Shown here one piece after another: positions 1 through 7,793 of a stretch of 64,000 nucleotides of DNA. The DNA is from an uncultured Dorea sp. (lineage in GTDB: Bacteria; Bacillota; Clostridia; Lachnospirales; Lachnospiraceae): positions 1 to 64,000 of the forward strand of contig CAJUAM010000018.1 of NCBI GenBank assembly GCA_910584615.1, in the 5' to 3' direction. Made by a program: the position numbers and the translations under genes. Position 1 is the first letter of the stretch, and every line of letters starts with the position of its first letter. The notes beneath the pieces were generated by a model, which searched no databases, was not told where the DNA came from, and saw nothing but the letters and a program-made list of their open reading frames with translations.

Positions 1-275
1 AATGCCGCTGCTTTTTTTAAGAAAAGGATCTCCTTTTCCTTTTCAGCCAGTTCCTTGCGCAGGCGCAGGTTGTCTTTCATAATTTCCGCTTCATTAGCGG
101 AGGAAGGAATTTGAAGGCTTTGGGCTTGGCATTCTTTCTGGAATTCATTGCACCAGCGACGGACACTTTCTTTGGAGATTCCATACTCTGTGGTGATGCT
201 GTTGATCGTTCTTCCTTCCTCCAGCCGGAGGCGGATAATCTTCTTTTTAAATTCAGGAGTGTAATTTTGTGGCAT
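1..275 (-). CDS. IS3-family transposase OrfA (partial, 3' end outside window)
   Basis: The protein begins MPQNYTPEFKKKIIRLRLEE and carries the helix-turn-helix of IS3/IS150 OrfA proteins (GISKESVRRWCNEF, about residues 29-42), then a leucine-rich coiled coil (LRLRKELAEKEKEILFLKK) typical of the OrfA C-terminus. The start is set by an AAAGAGGTG ribosome site 6-9 bases upstream. A run of seven A followed by G (minus strand, 18 to 11) lies at the usual place for the -1 frameshift that makes the OrfAB fusion in this family. OrfA alone binds the element ends; the catalytic DDE part would be in OrfB, outside the window. Confidence 0.85.
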   Translation of the reverse strand, partial: MPQNYTPEFKKKIIRLRLEEGRTINSITTEYGISKESVRRWCNEFQKECQAQSLQIPSSANEAEIMKDNLRLRKELAEKEKEILFLKKAAA

Positions 276-351
276 AATAAGCACCTCTTTTCTTTGTGAA
301 ATAATTATATCTTATTAGCCACTACTGTTACAACTTTACTTTATCACAACA
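1..351 (-). mobile_element. IS3-family insertion sequence, one end (runs off the window)
   Basis: The element carries an OrfA-type transposase gene and continues beyond the left edge. Its outer end is placed at 351 because the recombinase reading frame (minus strand) is normal up to Gly-Ala-Asp and then turns into a sequence starting TGTTGTGATAAAGTAAAG, unlike the recombinase family. IS3-family ends normally begin with TG, which fits. The other end and OrfB are not visible, so the target-site duplication cannot be checked. Confidence 0.75.
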
Positions 352-1131
352 GTCTGCCCCTTCATCAAGCCATTTCGCATACACTGCCGTCGCATACCTG
401 TGACGGAGAAGATATACGCGTACCTTTACATGGCGTTTTTCTGGGTTCGCTGCATCCCATAAACGGCGGAATGTATCCGCAAGCCACCGCTTCTGGTATG
501 GCTCTCCTGTCGGAGATGGAAACATATACTCTGTGTCAGGATACACTTCCATGCTTTTATTCATATAATCGCGGCACATTCCTGCAACGTCATCAGAAAC
601 CGGGATCAGACGCTCCCGGTGGGATTTGTTTTGTCTTATAAACAGAGTCCTGTCTTCATAGCAGAAATCAGAACGTTTTAATTCCCTGCCCTCGTTTGGG
701 CGCAGGCCACAAAAATAGATCAGTCTGTAAATGACTGGGATGATCAGATGGCGGCATGGGCTTACTTTGCAATAAGGCTCCCTGTCGCTCTCAGCGAACA
801 GCCTGATAAGTTCCCTGTCAGTAAAAATGTACGGAGTTCCCCTGTATATGGCAGGGAAAATGTCCGTGGGGACAATGTATCCGGCATATCCCATTGCATA
901 CAGGTATTTCGACAGTTCGCGTAGCGGGGTGATCCTCCGGCGGAAGCCTTCCGGAGTCTCCGTATCCCTTTTTTTGCACCATGGAAGGACAGTGCTCTCT
1001 GTAAAAGTGTCATGGCACGATTCCATAAAATATCTTTGGAAATCTTTCAGATAGCTTTCGTAAGTTTTCCTCGAATAGCCAAGGCTTTCTTTATATTCAA
1101 GCATTTCCCGGATGTATTCAGGAAGGTTCAT
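328..1131 (-). pseudogene. Tyrosine recombinase, C-terminus cut off by the IS3 insertion
   Basis: Phage-integrase-type recombinase: N-terminal SAM-like DNA-binding part (residues about 1-90), then the catalytic domain with GLRPNEGREL (first Arg), a Lys in the QNKSHRERL hairpin, and VYLLRHRYAT (second Arg box, with Tyr where many relatives have His). The frame runs into IS sequence after KWLDEGAD, so the GH box and the nucleophilic Tyr are lost and the protein should be inactive. The ATG at 1131 is preferred over 1161 because GGGAGGTGG lies 6 bases before it. It overlaps the upstream recombinase by 14 bases, indicating translational coupling. The size and overlap fit the second gene of a recombinase-in-trio or Tn554-like set. 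Confidence 0.8.
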
Positions 1132-2347
1132 TGCTGCCACCTCCCAACGAATCAAATCCAAGTGTGCAGTTGTGCATACCCTGCAGGTCTGCAGAAATAT
1201 ACTGCTTTGTAGCTTTCATTCCTTTATGGCCCAAAACCTGGGCCACCACATCAACAGGGGTTCCTTTGGCAGTCATTCCTGTCCCAAGTCCACGCCTTAT
1301 GCCATGCAGGGTTTTCCCATCTCCAGTGGCATGTGCAATGCCAGCCTTCTTCTGGTATTTGCGGAAAATGCACGCAATAGATACTCCATCGTGGTATCCT
1401 GTGAAAGGTGCCTGACGGCGGATAAAGACATTCCTGGAAGCTGTCTCCGGACGGCCATTCAATATATAGTCAGCAACTGCCTGCATCACTGGCATGGGGA
1501 TAGGAAGAATAAGGGGGCTATCGGTTTTTCCCTGTACGATCCGGAGCTCTTTCTTTTTCCAGTCAATATCATCCAGCTTCAGCGAAGCAATGTCACCTGC
1601 CCGTAGCCCGCTTACAGCTGCCAGGGACATGGCAGCAAAATCACGTTTTCCGTTGCATGTTTTCTTGTCAATGCTTTCAAGCAAGTGCGATATTTCCTCT
1701 GACGATACACATCCACGGACACGATGGTCTCTGCAGCGCGGGGCAGCAAGCAGCATCCAGAAATTCTCGCTGTACAGGCCGTTTTCACATAAATACCGGA
1801 AGAAAGCCCGCAATGCGTAAACGACATCATCCATGCTCTCTGGTCTTGATTTTGAAATTTCGACCATGAAACTCCGGACATGCTCGGATGAGATACTGAC
1901 AACATCCGTACATCCACTGCCAGAAATGGATAAAAGAAAACGCCGGCAAATGGAGTTGATGCAGTCCTTATGCTTCTTACCACAGTTTTGAGTCTGCATA
2001 AATGAATCAAGGACGGATCGGAATGGCTCTGGTAAACTTTCTTTTTGCCTTTTGCTGAATACTTTCCAAGTAAAGCCTCCGGTATCAAGTATCTCCACAA
2101 GGATACGGATTCCCCGAATCCGCCAGTTAAGTGTGTGCCGCGATATCGTACCATCTTCAAACTGCTGAAAGAAAAAAGTCTCCTGTGATCTGAGCAACTC
2201 TGAATCCACGCATCCTTGGTCTGCAAGTCTTCTTTCCAATGGTCTGAAAGCGGAATGGCGGTAATCCTTGATTGTGCCTTCTGCAAGGTTGAGTTTTTCA
2301 AGGCAGACCACCGCCATGTCAATAAGTTCTGATAATTGTTTATACAT
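1118..2347 (-). CDS. Tyrosine recombinase/integrase (first gene of a recombinase pair or trio)
   Basis: About 409 residues. The catalytic set looks complete: Arg249 in SGLRAGDIASL, Lys in the IVQGKTDS hairpin, HGIRRGLG (His-x-x-Arg), VLGHKGM (GH) and Tyr383 in TKQYISAD. The N-terminal 180 residues resemble SAM-like core-binding regions. The ATG at 2347 follows GGAGGT by 9 bases; a longer frame to 2401 would run toward the inverted repeat and lacks a ribosome site. The gene overlaps the next recombinase, as in recombinase-in-trio elements where all three enzymes are needed. The third member would lie beyond the IS insertion, so activity of the whole element is doubtful. Family assignment is firm; element type is inferred. 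Confidence 0.85.
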   Translation of the reverse strand: MYKQLSELIDMAVVCLEKLNLAEGTIKDYRHSAFRPLERRLADQGCVDSELLRSQETFFFQQFEDGTISRHTLNWRIRGIRILVEILDTGGFTWKVFSKRQKESLPEPFRSVLDSFMQTQNCGKKHKDCINSICRRFLLSISGSGCTDVVSISSEHVRSFMVEISKSRPESMDDVVYALRAFFRYLCENGLYSENFWMLLAAPRCRDHRVRGCVSSEEISHLLESIDKKTCNGKRDFAAMSLAAVSGLRAGDIASLKLDDIDWKKKELRIVQGKTDSPLILPIPMPVMQAVADYILNGRPETASRNVFIRRQAPFTGYHDGVSIACIFRKYQKKAGIAHATGDGKTLHGIRRGLGTGMTAKGTPVDVVAQVLGHKGMKATKQYISADLQGMHNCTLGFDSLGGGSNEPS

Positions 2348-2403
2348 ATGTACTGTACCTCCAATGATAAAACTAACAACAGTTCCATCATTATGGTACA
2401 TAA

Positions 2404-2484
2404 TTATCCCGACTTTTTGTTATGTGGATACTGAAAACATGGCTTTTGCCATAGAATTTCAGGATAAATAAAAAGTCGGGATAA
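2404..2484. repeat. 15-bp perfect inverted repeat upstream of the recombinases
   Basis: TTATCCCGACTTTTT at 2404-2418 is exactly complementary to AAAAAGTCGGGATAA at 2470-2484, with 51 bases between. It lies just upstream of the recombinase start, where the terminal inverted repeat or recombinase-binding site of a RIT-like element is expected. A role as operator for recombinase expression is also possible. Confidence 0.6.
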
Positions 2485-2499
2485 GTGGTGTGAGAGGAC

Positions 2500-2516
2500 G
2501 GCGGTTAGTCACCGCC
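2500..2516. other. Short GC hairpin between recombinase element and GntR fragment
   Basis: GGCGGT-TAGTC-ACCGCC forms a 6-bp stem, but no T-run follows on either strand, so it is not a convincing terminator. The surrounding sequence (about 2485-2535) reminds me of sequence found next to group II introns or other elements, but this is memory only and uncertain. Confidence 0.3.
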
Positions 2517-2548
2517 TCCTACTCGATTGTTTTTATAGTATGATGGTA

Positions 2549-3163
2549 TTATGTGGGATTTGAAAGTTGAGTATCGTCAATTGTATATGGAAAAACCGTT
2601 ATCTCGAAGCGGTTTCTGGCGCCGCGGTATCTGGCCAGAGAATATTCGATAGGGCGGTCGTATATGTTGTATCCGATTGAGGAAAAATGCTGTATTGGTT
2701 TTCCTTGCTCTATATTTAGGTGTTTTTCATCATTTTTATCGGCTTCTATAGCTTCTACAATACGGTTTACACGGAAAACAGAGGTTTCTTTACTCTGGTT
2801 CAGTATACTGTAGAGTCTTTCCTCTTGAAGATTATGTTCCAATACAAAAAAGCAGATGGAGTAAGGAAGATAAGTTTCCAAAGTAACGATGGGCTCCCCG
2901 TCGGCAAGACGTTTCCGGTAGAGATAGATTACCCGGTCCCCTTCTTTCAGACGGAGATTTTTTGCTACGGCGGAATCAGCTTTCATAGTCCTGAAATCCA
3001 GAACTTCTGTACTGGGCGTCATTCCGGAGCGAAGAATCTGATCGTTAAAGCTCTCCAGCTTTTTGATAAAATCCTGGCTGATTTTTGGCTGCGCTACAAA
3101 AGTTCCTTTGCTTTTTATCCGGTACAGCCACCCTTCCTGTACCAGTTCGGTGATCGCCTGCCT
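2549..3163 (-). pseudogene. GntR-family regulator fragment: UTRA domain kept, DNA-binding head lost
   Basis: The readable part starts inside the winged helix (RQAITELVQEGWLYRIKSKG, the recognition end and wing) and continues through a full UTRA effector domain (LESFNDQI... to RNRFEITVF) as in HutC/FrlR-type GntR proteins. The first helices of the DNA-binding domain are missing; the sequence upstream is in frame but belongs to a different gene (a shikimate-dehydrogenase-like protein). The join lies at about 3163-3169. The fused frame is open and could make a chimeric protein, but without the first helices it should not bind DNA as a normal GntR protein. Confidence 0.75.
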
Positions 3164-3663
3164 GCCGGGGACGTTATCCTTATGGTTTTTTGACGTCAGA
3201 TATAAGGACATGGCAAGGGAGCTTCCGCCGGCTCCAAGAAGAAGCACATCTCCGCCGTATTCCTTCCAGTAGTTTTCCGGTACGAAATTTTCCAGCGCAA
3301 GTCCGCTGGAAATAGGGTCATTTGCGTGTCCGCACAGCTTGCCGTCCTGCTGATTGATGAAATCTCCCCCAGCATCAAAGCATATGGGTCAAGATAATCA
3401 AAGAGGTCTTTAGCGGCATTATATAAATCAATTTTATGCGTTATTACTAGGGCGCCGAGAGAATTTGGGTCATTTTTAATATAATTTACAACTTCACGAT
3501 ATTCTTCGGCAGGGGAGTGCAAAGCAAAATTAAACCCTTTTATGCAGGCGTCGAGCTTTAAAGCATCCGCTCACTTAGGAAATACTCTCATAATAGAGGA
3601 TTGCGAAGTAGTGACGCCAATAAAATAAAAAGTCGGGGTTTTCGCTGGTTCATAGTTATTCAT
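3164..3663 (-). pseudogene. Shikimate-dehydrogenase-like gene, decayed (nonsense, frameshift, 3' end lost)
   Basis: Read from ATG at 3663: TPTFYFIGVTTSQSSIMRVF, then PK-stop-ADAL where relatives as I recall them have Trp, so TGG has become TGA at 3571-3573. It continues GALVITHKIDLYNAAKDLF and DYLDPYALMLGEISSIS, after which a small deletion near 3352 shifts the frame to DGKLCGHANDPISSGLALE and the Rossmann motif LLLGAGGSSLA. The coding sequence then stops at the join to the GntR fragment. It resembles the shikimate 5-dehydrogenase-like proteins of Lachnospiraceae sugar clusters. Three separate lesions make it a clear pseudogene. Confidence 0.7.
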
Positions 3664-3783
3664 CTCATTTATTTTTTCTTGTTATTAAGTCTTAACATAA
3701 TTATGTTATGACTTAATAAATTAATGATGTCAATAGTATTAGTTTTCCGAAAGGTTAATCTTATTTTATGAGAAAGAAAATAA

Positions 3784-3813
3784 TTGTATAAAGCATGAAA
3801 GTTGTAGTATAAT
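3784..3813 (+). promoter_or_regulatory. Promoter candidate for the hemerythrin gene
   Basis: TTGTAT (3784-3789), 18-bp spacer, TATAAT (3808-3813), 58 bases before the hemerythrin start. The -10 is a perfect consensus. Confidence 0.5.
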
Positions 3814-3871
3814 GTATTCGCCATATTTTGAATGACAGAAAATGTCTTGCAGCAAAGGAGAGGAAAACATT

Positions 3872-4264
3872 ATGAAGTATGAGCTTACAAAAGACTTGGA
3901 AACGGGAAATGCAGTAATAGACAGGGAGCATAAGGAGTTGTTTGGTGCGGTTAACAGATTGCTTGACGCATGCGGAAAAGGGCAGGGGAGAGCAGCAATG
4001 GAGAGCGCAATTCAGTTTTTGCTGGATTATGTGGACAAACATTTTGCCAATGAAGAACGCTTGCAGAAAACCAGCGGATATCCGAATATTTCAGCACATA
4101 AGACGTTCCATGCGGGTTATAAAAAGACACTGAAGGAAATAGCGGTTCAAATACCTGATACAGGAGCTTCCGTATCGGATTTAGGAAAGCTGAATAATCA
4201 TATTGCTGTATTGATCAGTCATATACGGAGCGAGGATAAGAGGCTGGGAGAGTTTTTAAGATAA
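3872..4264 (+). CDS. Bacteriohemerythrin
   Basis: A 130-residue single-domain oxygen-binding protein with a non-heme di-iron site. The ligand pattern of the four-helix bundle is visible: DREHKELF (His20, Glu), HFANEE (His-x3-Glu), HKTFHAGY (two His) and HIRSED (His...Asp). The ATG at 3872 is chosen because AAAGGAGAGG precedes it by about 8 bases; an in-frame ATG at 3842 lies upstream of that ribosome site. In strict anaerobes such proteins are thought to bind or sense oxygen. It stands alone between the debris zone and a ROK regulator. Confidence 0.9.
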   Translation: MKYELTKDLETGNAVIDREHKELFGAVNRLLDACGKGQGRAAMESAIQFLLDYVDKHFANEERLQKTSGYPNISAHKTFHAGYKKTLKEIAVQIPDTGASVSDLGKLNNHIAVLISHIRSEDKRLGEFLR

Positions 4265-4329
4265 CACTGAAAATGCGTATTTTGTTATAAGAAGGCAGGT
4301 TCGATCGAGATTATAGTAAGAGGTATAAG

Positions 4330-5454
4330 ATGAAAAGGCAGTCAACGAATATAGAGGTCAAAAAGAATAACAGAAATTATATATTCCGCTACATCTGCAG
4401 GCATGGTGTAGTGTCAAACCCGGATATAGCTTATGCAGTAAAGATGAGCCTCCCTACGGTGACACAGAACACGAAGGAGCTTATTGAACGCGGACTGATT
4501 GAGGAGACAGGAGAGCTTGAGTCAACGGGCGGAAGACGGGCAAAAGCTTTATCTGTGGCGGCAAATGCGAGACTGGCGGCGGGGCTTGATATTACAAAGA
4601 ATCACATAGGGCTGCTGCTTACGAATCTTACAGGAGAGATCTTGAGATATAACCGGTACTTTCTGCCCTTTGAAAATGAGGATAGTTATTATCTTACAGT
4701 GAATGAAAAATTAGAAGAGTTCCTTGATGATGCGCTGACAGACAGGGAGAAGATCCTGGGGATTGGGATTTCTTTTCCGGGTATTGTGGATCTGGATAGT
4801 GAGATGATCATCTATTCACACATTCTTGGGGTAGAATCCATGCCATTTGCATCTGTAAGCCGTTTTTTTAAGTATCCATGTTACTTCCTCAATGATGCCA
4901 ATGCGGGAGCGTATGCAGAAGGGATACGGTCGGAGAGTATGGAAAGGTTTTTTTATATTTCTCTGAGCAATACTGTAGGCGGCAGTATTTTTAACGATGA
5001 TAAACTGGTACAGGGAAAGGGCTTCCGGTGCGGAGAGGTTGGACATATGACGGTCATACCTGACGGATCCCCGTGCTATTGCGGGAAGCTTGGATGTCTG
5101 GATGCTTACTGCGCGGCTTCCTATCTGTCCGATGTCACAGAAGGGAAGCTTGAGCAGTTTTTTGTAAGACTGGAGCAAGGGGATAAAGAGATTCGGGATA
5201 TCTGGAACAGATATACGGATTACCTTGCCATAGCGCTCAATAATATACACATGATCTTAGACTGCGATATCATTATCGGAGGATATGTAGGCAGTTATGT
5301 GGGACCGCATATCCAGGAAATCTGGAAAAAGGTATCAGACAGGAGTACTTTTACAGAGGATAGTACTTTTGTAAAAAGCTGCAATTATAAGACCGGGGCG
5401 GCGGCACTGGGCGCGGCACTGAGAGTGATCGAGCTGTTTGTTGAAAAGATTTGA
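4330..5454 (+). CDS. ROK-family transcriptional regulator (NagC/XylR type), copy 1
   Basis: 374 residues: N-terminal winged helix (about 15-70, MSLPTVTQNTKELIERG as recognition region) followed by a ROK sugar-binding domain (from about 80). The ROK zinc motif is present as GHMTVI then CYCGKLGCLDAYC, along with the GIGISFPGIVD nucleotide-fold motif. ROK repressors with a DNA-binding head control sugar genes. A close paralogue lies at 20521. AGAGG precedes the ATG by 8 bases. The gene has a terminator behind it, so it is probably monocistronic. It is a candidate for the protein that binds the shared palindrome found at three promoters in this window. Confidence 0.9.
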   Translation: MKRQSTNIEVKKNNRNYIFRYICRHGVVSNPDIAYAVKMSLPTVTQNTKELIERGLIEETGELESTGGRRAKALSVAANARLAAGLDITKNHIGLLLTNLTGEILRYNRYFLPFENEDSYYLTVNEKLEEFLDDALTDREKILGIGISFPGIVDLDSEMIIYSHILGVESMPFASVSRFFKYPCYFLNDANAGAYAEGIRSESMERFFYISLSNTVGGSIFNDDKLVQGKGFRCGEVGHMTVIPDGSPCYCGKLGCLDAYCAASYLSDVTEGKLEQFFVRLEQGDKEIRDIWNRYTDYLAIALNNIHMILDCDIIIGGYVGSYVGPHIQEIWKKVSDRSTFTEDSTFVKSCNYKTGAAALGAALRVIELFVEKI

Positions 5455-5490
5455 TCAGATAACAAAACTTGGATATATAGGGAATAATAG

Positions 5491-5519
5491 AGGGATTCTG
5501 CAGCAGGGATCCCTTTTTT
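5491..5519 (+). terminator. Rho-independent terminator after ROK gene 1
   Basis: AGGGAT and ATCCCT pair around a 12-base loop and are followed directly by a run of T. Confidence 0.7.
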
Positions 5520-5614
5520 GATGTCTTAAGAAAGTGATTATGGTGGTTTTTACTAAAAAACATGGGATGAAATTAGAGGAAATGACGAAATCAAATGAGA
5601 ATCATCAGTTGATG

Positions 5615-5643
5615 TTGACAAAACCGTCCGCAAACAATAAGAT
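5615..5643 (+). promoter_or_regulatory. Promoter for the sorbitol-type dehydrogenase
   Basis: Perfect -35 TTGACA at 5615-5620, 17-bp spacer, TAAGAT at 5638-5643, about 54 bases before the start codon. Confidence 0.65.
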
Positions 5644-5696
5644 AAATACATAATAAAAGACGTTAATTAAGTATCAAAAAAAAGGAGGAACTATAC

Positions 5697-6746
5697 ATGG
5701 ATGGAATGATGAAAACAGCAGTAATGCTCGGAATTGGAAAGATGGGATTTGAGGAAAGACAGATTCCGAAGGCAAAGGATAATGAAGTACTGGTTAAATT
5801 AGAGTATGTAGGAATCTGCGGAAGCGATCTGCATTATTATGAGGCAGGTGCCATCGGAGATTACGTGGTAGAGCCGCCTTTTGTCCTTGGTCATGAGCCG
5901 GGAGGTACAGTAGTAGAAGTAGGAAAAGATGTTAAGCATTTAAAGGTCGGCGACAGAGTGGCACTAGAGCCGGGAAAGACATGCGGACACTGTGAGTTCT
6001 GTAAGACAGGCCGTTACAATCTCTGCCCGGATGTTGTGTTTTTTGCAACTCCGCCGGTAGACGGAGTGTTTCAGGAGTATGTGGCCCATGAAGCAGATCT
6101 GTGCTTTAAGCTGCCGGATAACGTAAGTACATTAGAGGGCGCTCTTATCGAGCCTCTGGCAGTAGGATTCCATGCGGCTATGCAGGGCGGCGCGAGAGCC
6201 GGACAGACAGCAGTTGTTATGGGAGCAGGCTGTATCGGACTGGTAACTATGATGGCATTAAAGGCTATGGGCGTATCAAAAGTATATGTAGTGGATATTA
6301 TGGAAAAACGTCTGGAAAAAGCAATGGAATTAGGCGCTGACGGAGTGATCAACGGAAAAGAAAAAGATGCGGTTGAGGAAGTACTTAGGCTTACTGACGG
6401 AAAGGGATGTGACCTTGCGGTGGAGACAGCCGGGACAGAGTTTACAACAGTGCAGACGATCCATATGACGAAGAAGGGTTCTAATATCGTGCTGGTAGGT
6501 TACAGTAAGAGCGGTGAGATGAAGCTTCCTATGAGTCTTGTCCTTGATAAAGAGCTGACATTTAAGACCGTGTTCCGCTACCGTCACATCTACCCGATGG
6601 CTATTGAGGCAGTAGCGGCAGGAAAGGTGAATCTGAAAGGAATCGTTACAGATATCTTTTCGCTGGATGAAGCGCAGAAGGCTATGGATTACAGTGTGAA
6701 CAACAAAGCAGACATTGTAAAGGCGGTAATCCGTATAGCAGAGTAG
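5697..6746 (+). CDS. Zinc-dependent L-iditol/sorbitol/xylitol-type 2-dehydrogenase
   Basis: A 349-residue medium-chain dehydrogenase that should oxidise a polyol to a ketose with NAD(P). Catalytic zinc ligands sit in GICGSDLHYY and GHEPGGTV; the structural zinc lobe is CGHCEFCKTGRYNLC; the Rossmann motif is VMGAGCIGL. The sequence pattern (HYYEAGAIGDYVV, PVDGVFQEYV) is closest to sorbitol/xylitol dehydrogenases. AAAGGAGGA lies 8 bases before the ATG; two further ATGs follow within four codons. It is a single gene with its own promoter and a shared bidirectional terminator toward the epimerase, so it may work with the downstream ketose genes. Confidence 0.85.
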   Translation: MDGMMKTAVMLGIGKMGFEERQIPKAKDNEVLVKLEYVGICGSDLHYYEAGAIGDYVVEPPFVLGHEPGGTVVEVGKDVKHLKVGDRVALEPGKTCGHCEFCKTGRYNLCPDVVFFATPPVDGVFQEYVAHEADLCFKLPDNVSTLEGALIEPLAVGFHAAMQGGARAGQTAVVMGAGCIGLVTMMALKAMGVSKVYVVDIMEKRLEKAMELGADGVINGKEKDAVEEVLRLTDGKGCDLAVETAGTEFTTVQTIHMTKKGSNIVLVGYSKSGEMKLPMSLVLDKELTFKTVFRYRHIYPMAIEAVAAGKVNLKGIVTDIFSLDEAQKAMDYSVNNKADIVKAVIRIAE

Positions 6747-6782
6747 CAGGCAGTTGATCCTGTTAGAAAAAAATGACAGAAG

Positions 6783-6821
6783 AAAAGACCGGAGTATGCA
6801 AAAAAGCATCTTCGGTCTTTT
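6783..6821. terminator. Bidirectional terminator between convergent genes
   Basis: AAAAGACCG...CGGTCTTTT with an inner ATGC/GCAT pair; A-rich on one side and T-rich on the other, suiting both the dehydrogenase (plus) and the epimerase (minus). Confidence 0.75.
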
Positions 6822-6848
6822 GCAATAACTTTTATGTCCGGGGCGCGG

Positions 6849-7718
6849 TTACTTCCATTCAAGCATATAGCGCTGGAAAGTAACTGCGTCCTGCGCATCT
6901 TTATCAAGCTGTGCTTCTGTGGCGCCGCGGCTGATATCATGCCATATGTGGATATCCTTGCCGACCTGCCCGCCCATGGCCACAAAAGGTTCCATAACGA
7001 CAGTTCCGTCATACTGGATATCCCGTAAGGCTTCACCGATCTCGCGCCATGGGGTGCGTCCTTTACCCGGTACCATGCGGTTGCATTCTCCGGTATGGAG
7101 ATGACCGAGAAGACTGCCGGCAGTGCGGATGGCACCGGCAATACTTGTTTCCTCGATATTCATATGGAAAGTGTCTAACATTACTTTTACGTTATCCTGG
7201 GCAACTTCTGTTACAAATGAAACGCCTTCTTCTGCCGTATTGAGAATGTGGCTCTCAAAGCGGTTCAGAACTTCCATTCCAAGATCAATATCATACTGTT
7301 TTGCGATAGGCGCAAGTGTCTGCATACCTTCTACGCTGCGCTTCCAGTCTTCTGACTTGTCGGCATTATCAAAGTTTACCGGCCAATAAGAATAGAGAGC
7401 GCCGCCGATCAGATGGATATCAAGCTGTGCCATTACATCAAACAGGCGTTTGTACCATTCGACAGCATTTTTTACAACAGACGGGTCAGAAGATCCCATG
7501 TTATGATCATATGTAGGACCGTAGCCGGCAGTAAGTTTTATGTTGTTCCTCTCGGCACAGCTTTTTAATGATCTGATCTGATCGGGAGTATAATCAGGAA
7601 GGGGCGCCGCACCCACTTCAAGGATGTCAAAACCAAGCCGCGCGACCTTGTCTGCGTAGTATTCGTAATCTGCAGCCCATTCTTTTTCCCAGTATGCATA
7701 GTAAATACCGTGTTTCAT
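6849..7718 (-). CDS. D-psicose/D-tagatose 3-epimerase (allulose 3-epimerase)
   Basis: A 289-residue TIM-barrel sugar epimerase of the DTE/DPE family that interconverts free ketohexoses at C3 (D-fructose and D-psicose in characterised members). Metal ligands are visible: Glu in GMEVLNRFES, Asp in MLDTFHMNIE, His in GHLHTGECN and Glu in VVMEPFVAMGG. The opening MKHGIYYAYWEKEW is characteristic. The start at 7718 has AAAGGAG in front; the longer frame to 7787 reads through the promoter and is rejected. It has its own promoter and a perfect 17-bp palindrome between promoter and ribosome site, so it is probably repressed independently of the DUF5107 gene upstream. Confidence 0.92.
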   Translation of the reverse strand: MKHGIYYAYWEKEWAADYEYYADKVARLGFDILEVGAAPLPDYTPDQIRSLKSCAERNNIKLTAGYGPTYDHNMGSSDPSVVKNAVEWYKRLFDVMAQLDIHLIGGALYSYWPVNFDNADKSEDWKRSVEGMQTLAPIAKQYDIDLGMEVLNRFESHILNTAEEGVSFVTEVAQDNVKVMLDTFHMNIEETSIAGAIRTAGSLLGHLHTGECNRMVPGKGRTPWREIGEALRDIQYDGTVVMEPFVAMGGQVGKDIHIWHDISRGATEAQLDKDAQDAVTFQRYMLEWK

Positions 7719-7732
7719 AATCGAATCTCCTT

Positions 7733-7749
7733 TATAAAAGTGTTTTATA
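7733..7749. promoter_or_regulatory. Perfect palindromic operator, shared regulon site 1
   Basis: TATAAAA-GTG-TTTTATA, a perfect inverted repeat of 7-bp arms placed just downstream of the -10 of the epimerase promoter, where a bound repressor would block transcription. Related sites lie at 14752 and 21762 with almost the same distance from their -10 boxes. Confidence 0.65.
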
Positions 7750-7758
7750 TATGTGTTT

Positions 7759-7787
7759 ATTATAACACTGATGTCTGTAATTGCCAA
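7759..7787 (-). promoter_or_regulatory. Promoter of the psicose epimerase gene
   Basis: On the minus strand: TTGGCA (7787-7782), 17-bp spacer, TATAAT (7764-7759). The -10 is perfect. The palindromic operator follows 9 bases downstream. Confidence 0.7.
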
Positions 7788-7793
7788 GAAGGT

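Larger units (their letters stand above)
352..2484 (-). mobile_element. Probable recombinase-in-trio (RIT/Tn554-like) element, disrupted
   Basis: Two overlapping, co-oriented tyrosine recombinase genes follow a 15-bp perfect inverted repeat (2404-2418 and 2470-2484). RIT and Tn554-like elements are defined by such tandem, overlapping recombinases with inverted repeats at the ends. The distal part is replaced by an IS3-family element. Only one end is visible, so the boundary is tentative. Confidence 0.5.

Noticed and set aside
3625..3638. A further copy of the AAAAAGTCGGG motif of the 2404/2470 inverted repeat, possibly another element end
   Set aside because: On the minus strand it is codons for Pro-Thr-Phe-Tyr in the shikimate-dehydrogenase-like remnant, a segment I recall as conserved in that family. 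The match is better explained as coding sequence, though a shared-target origin cannot be excluded.
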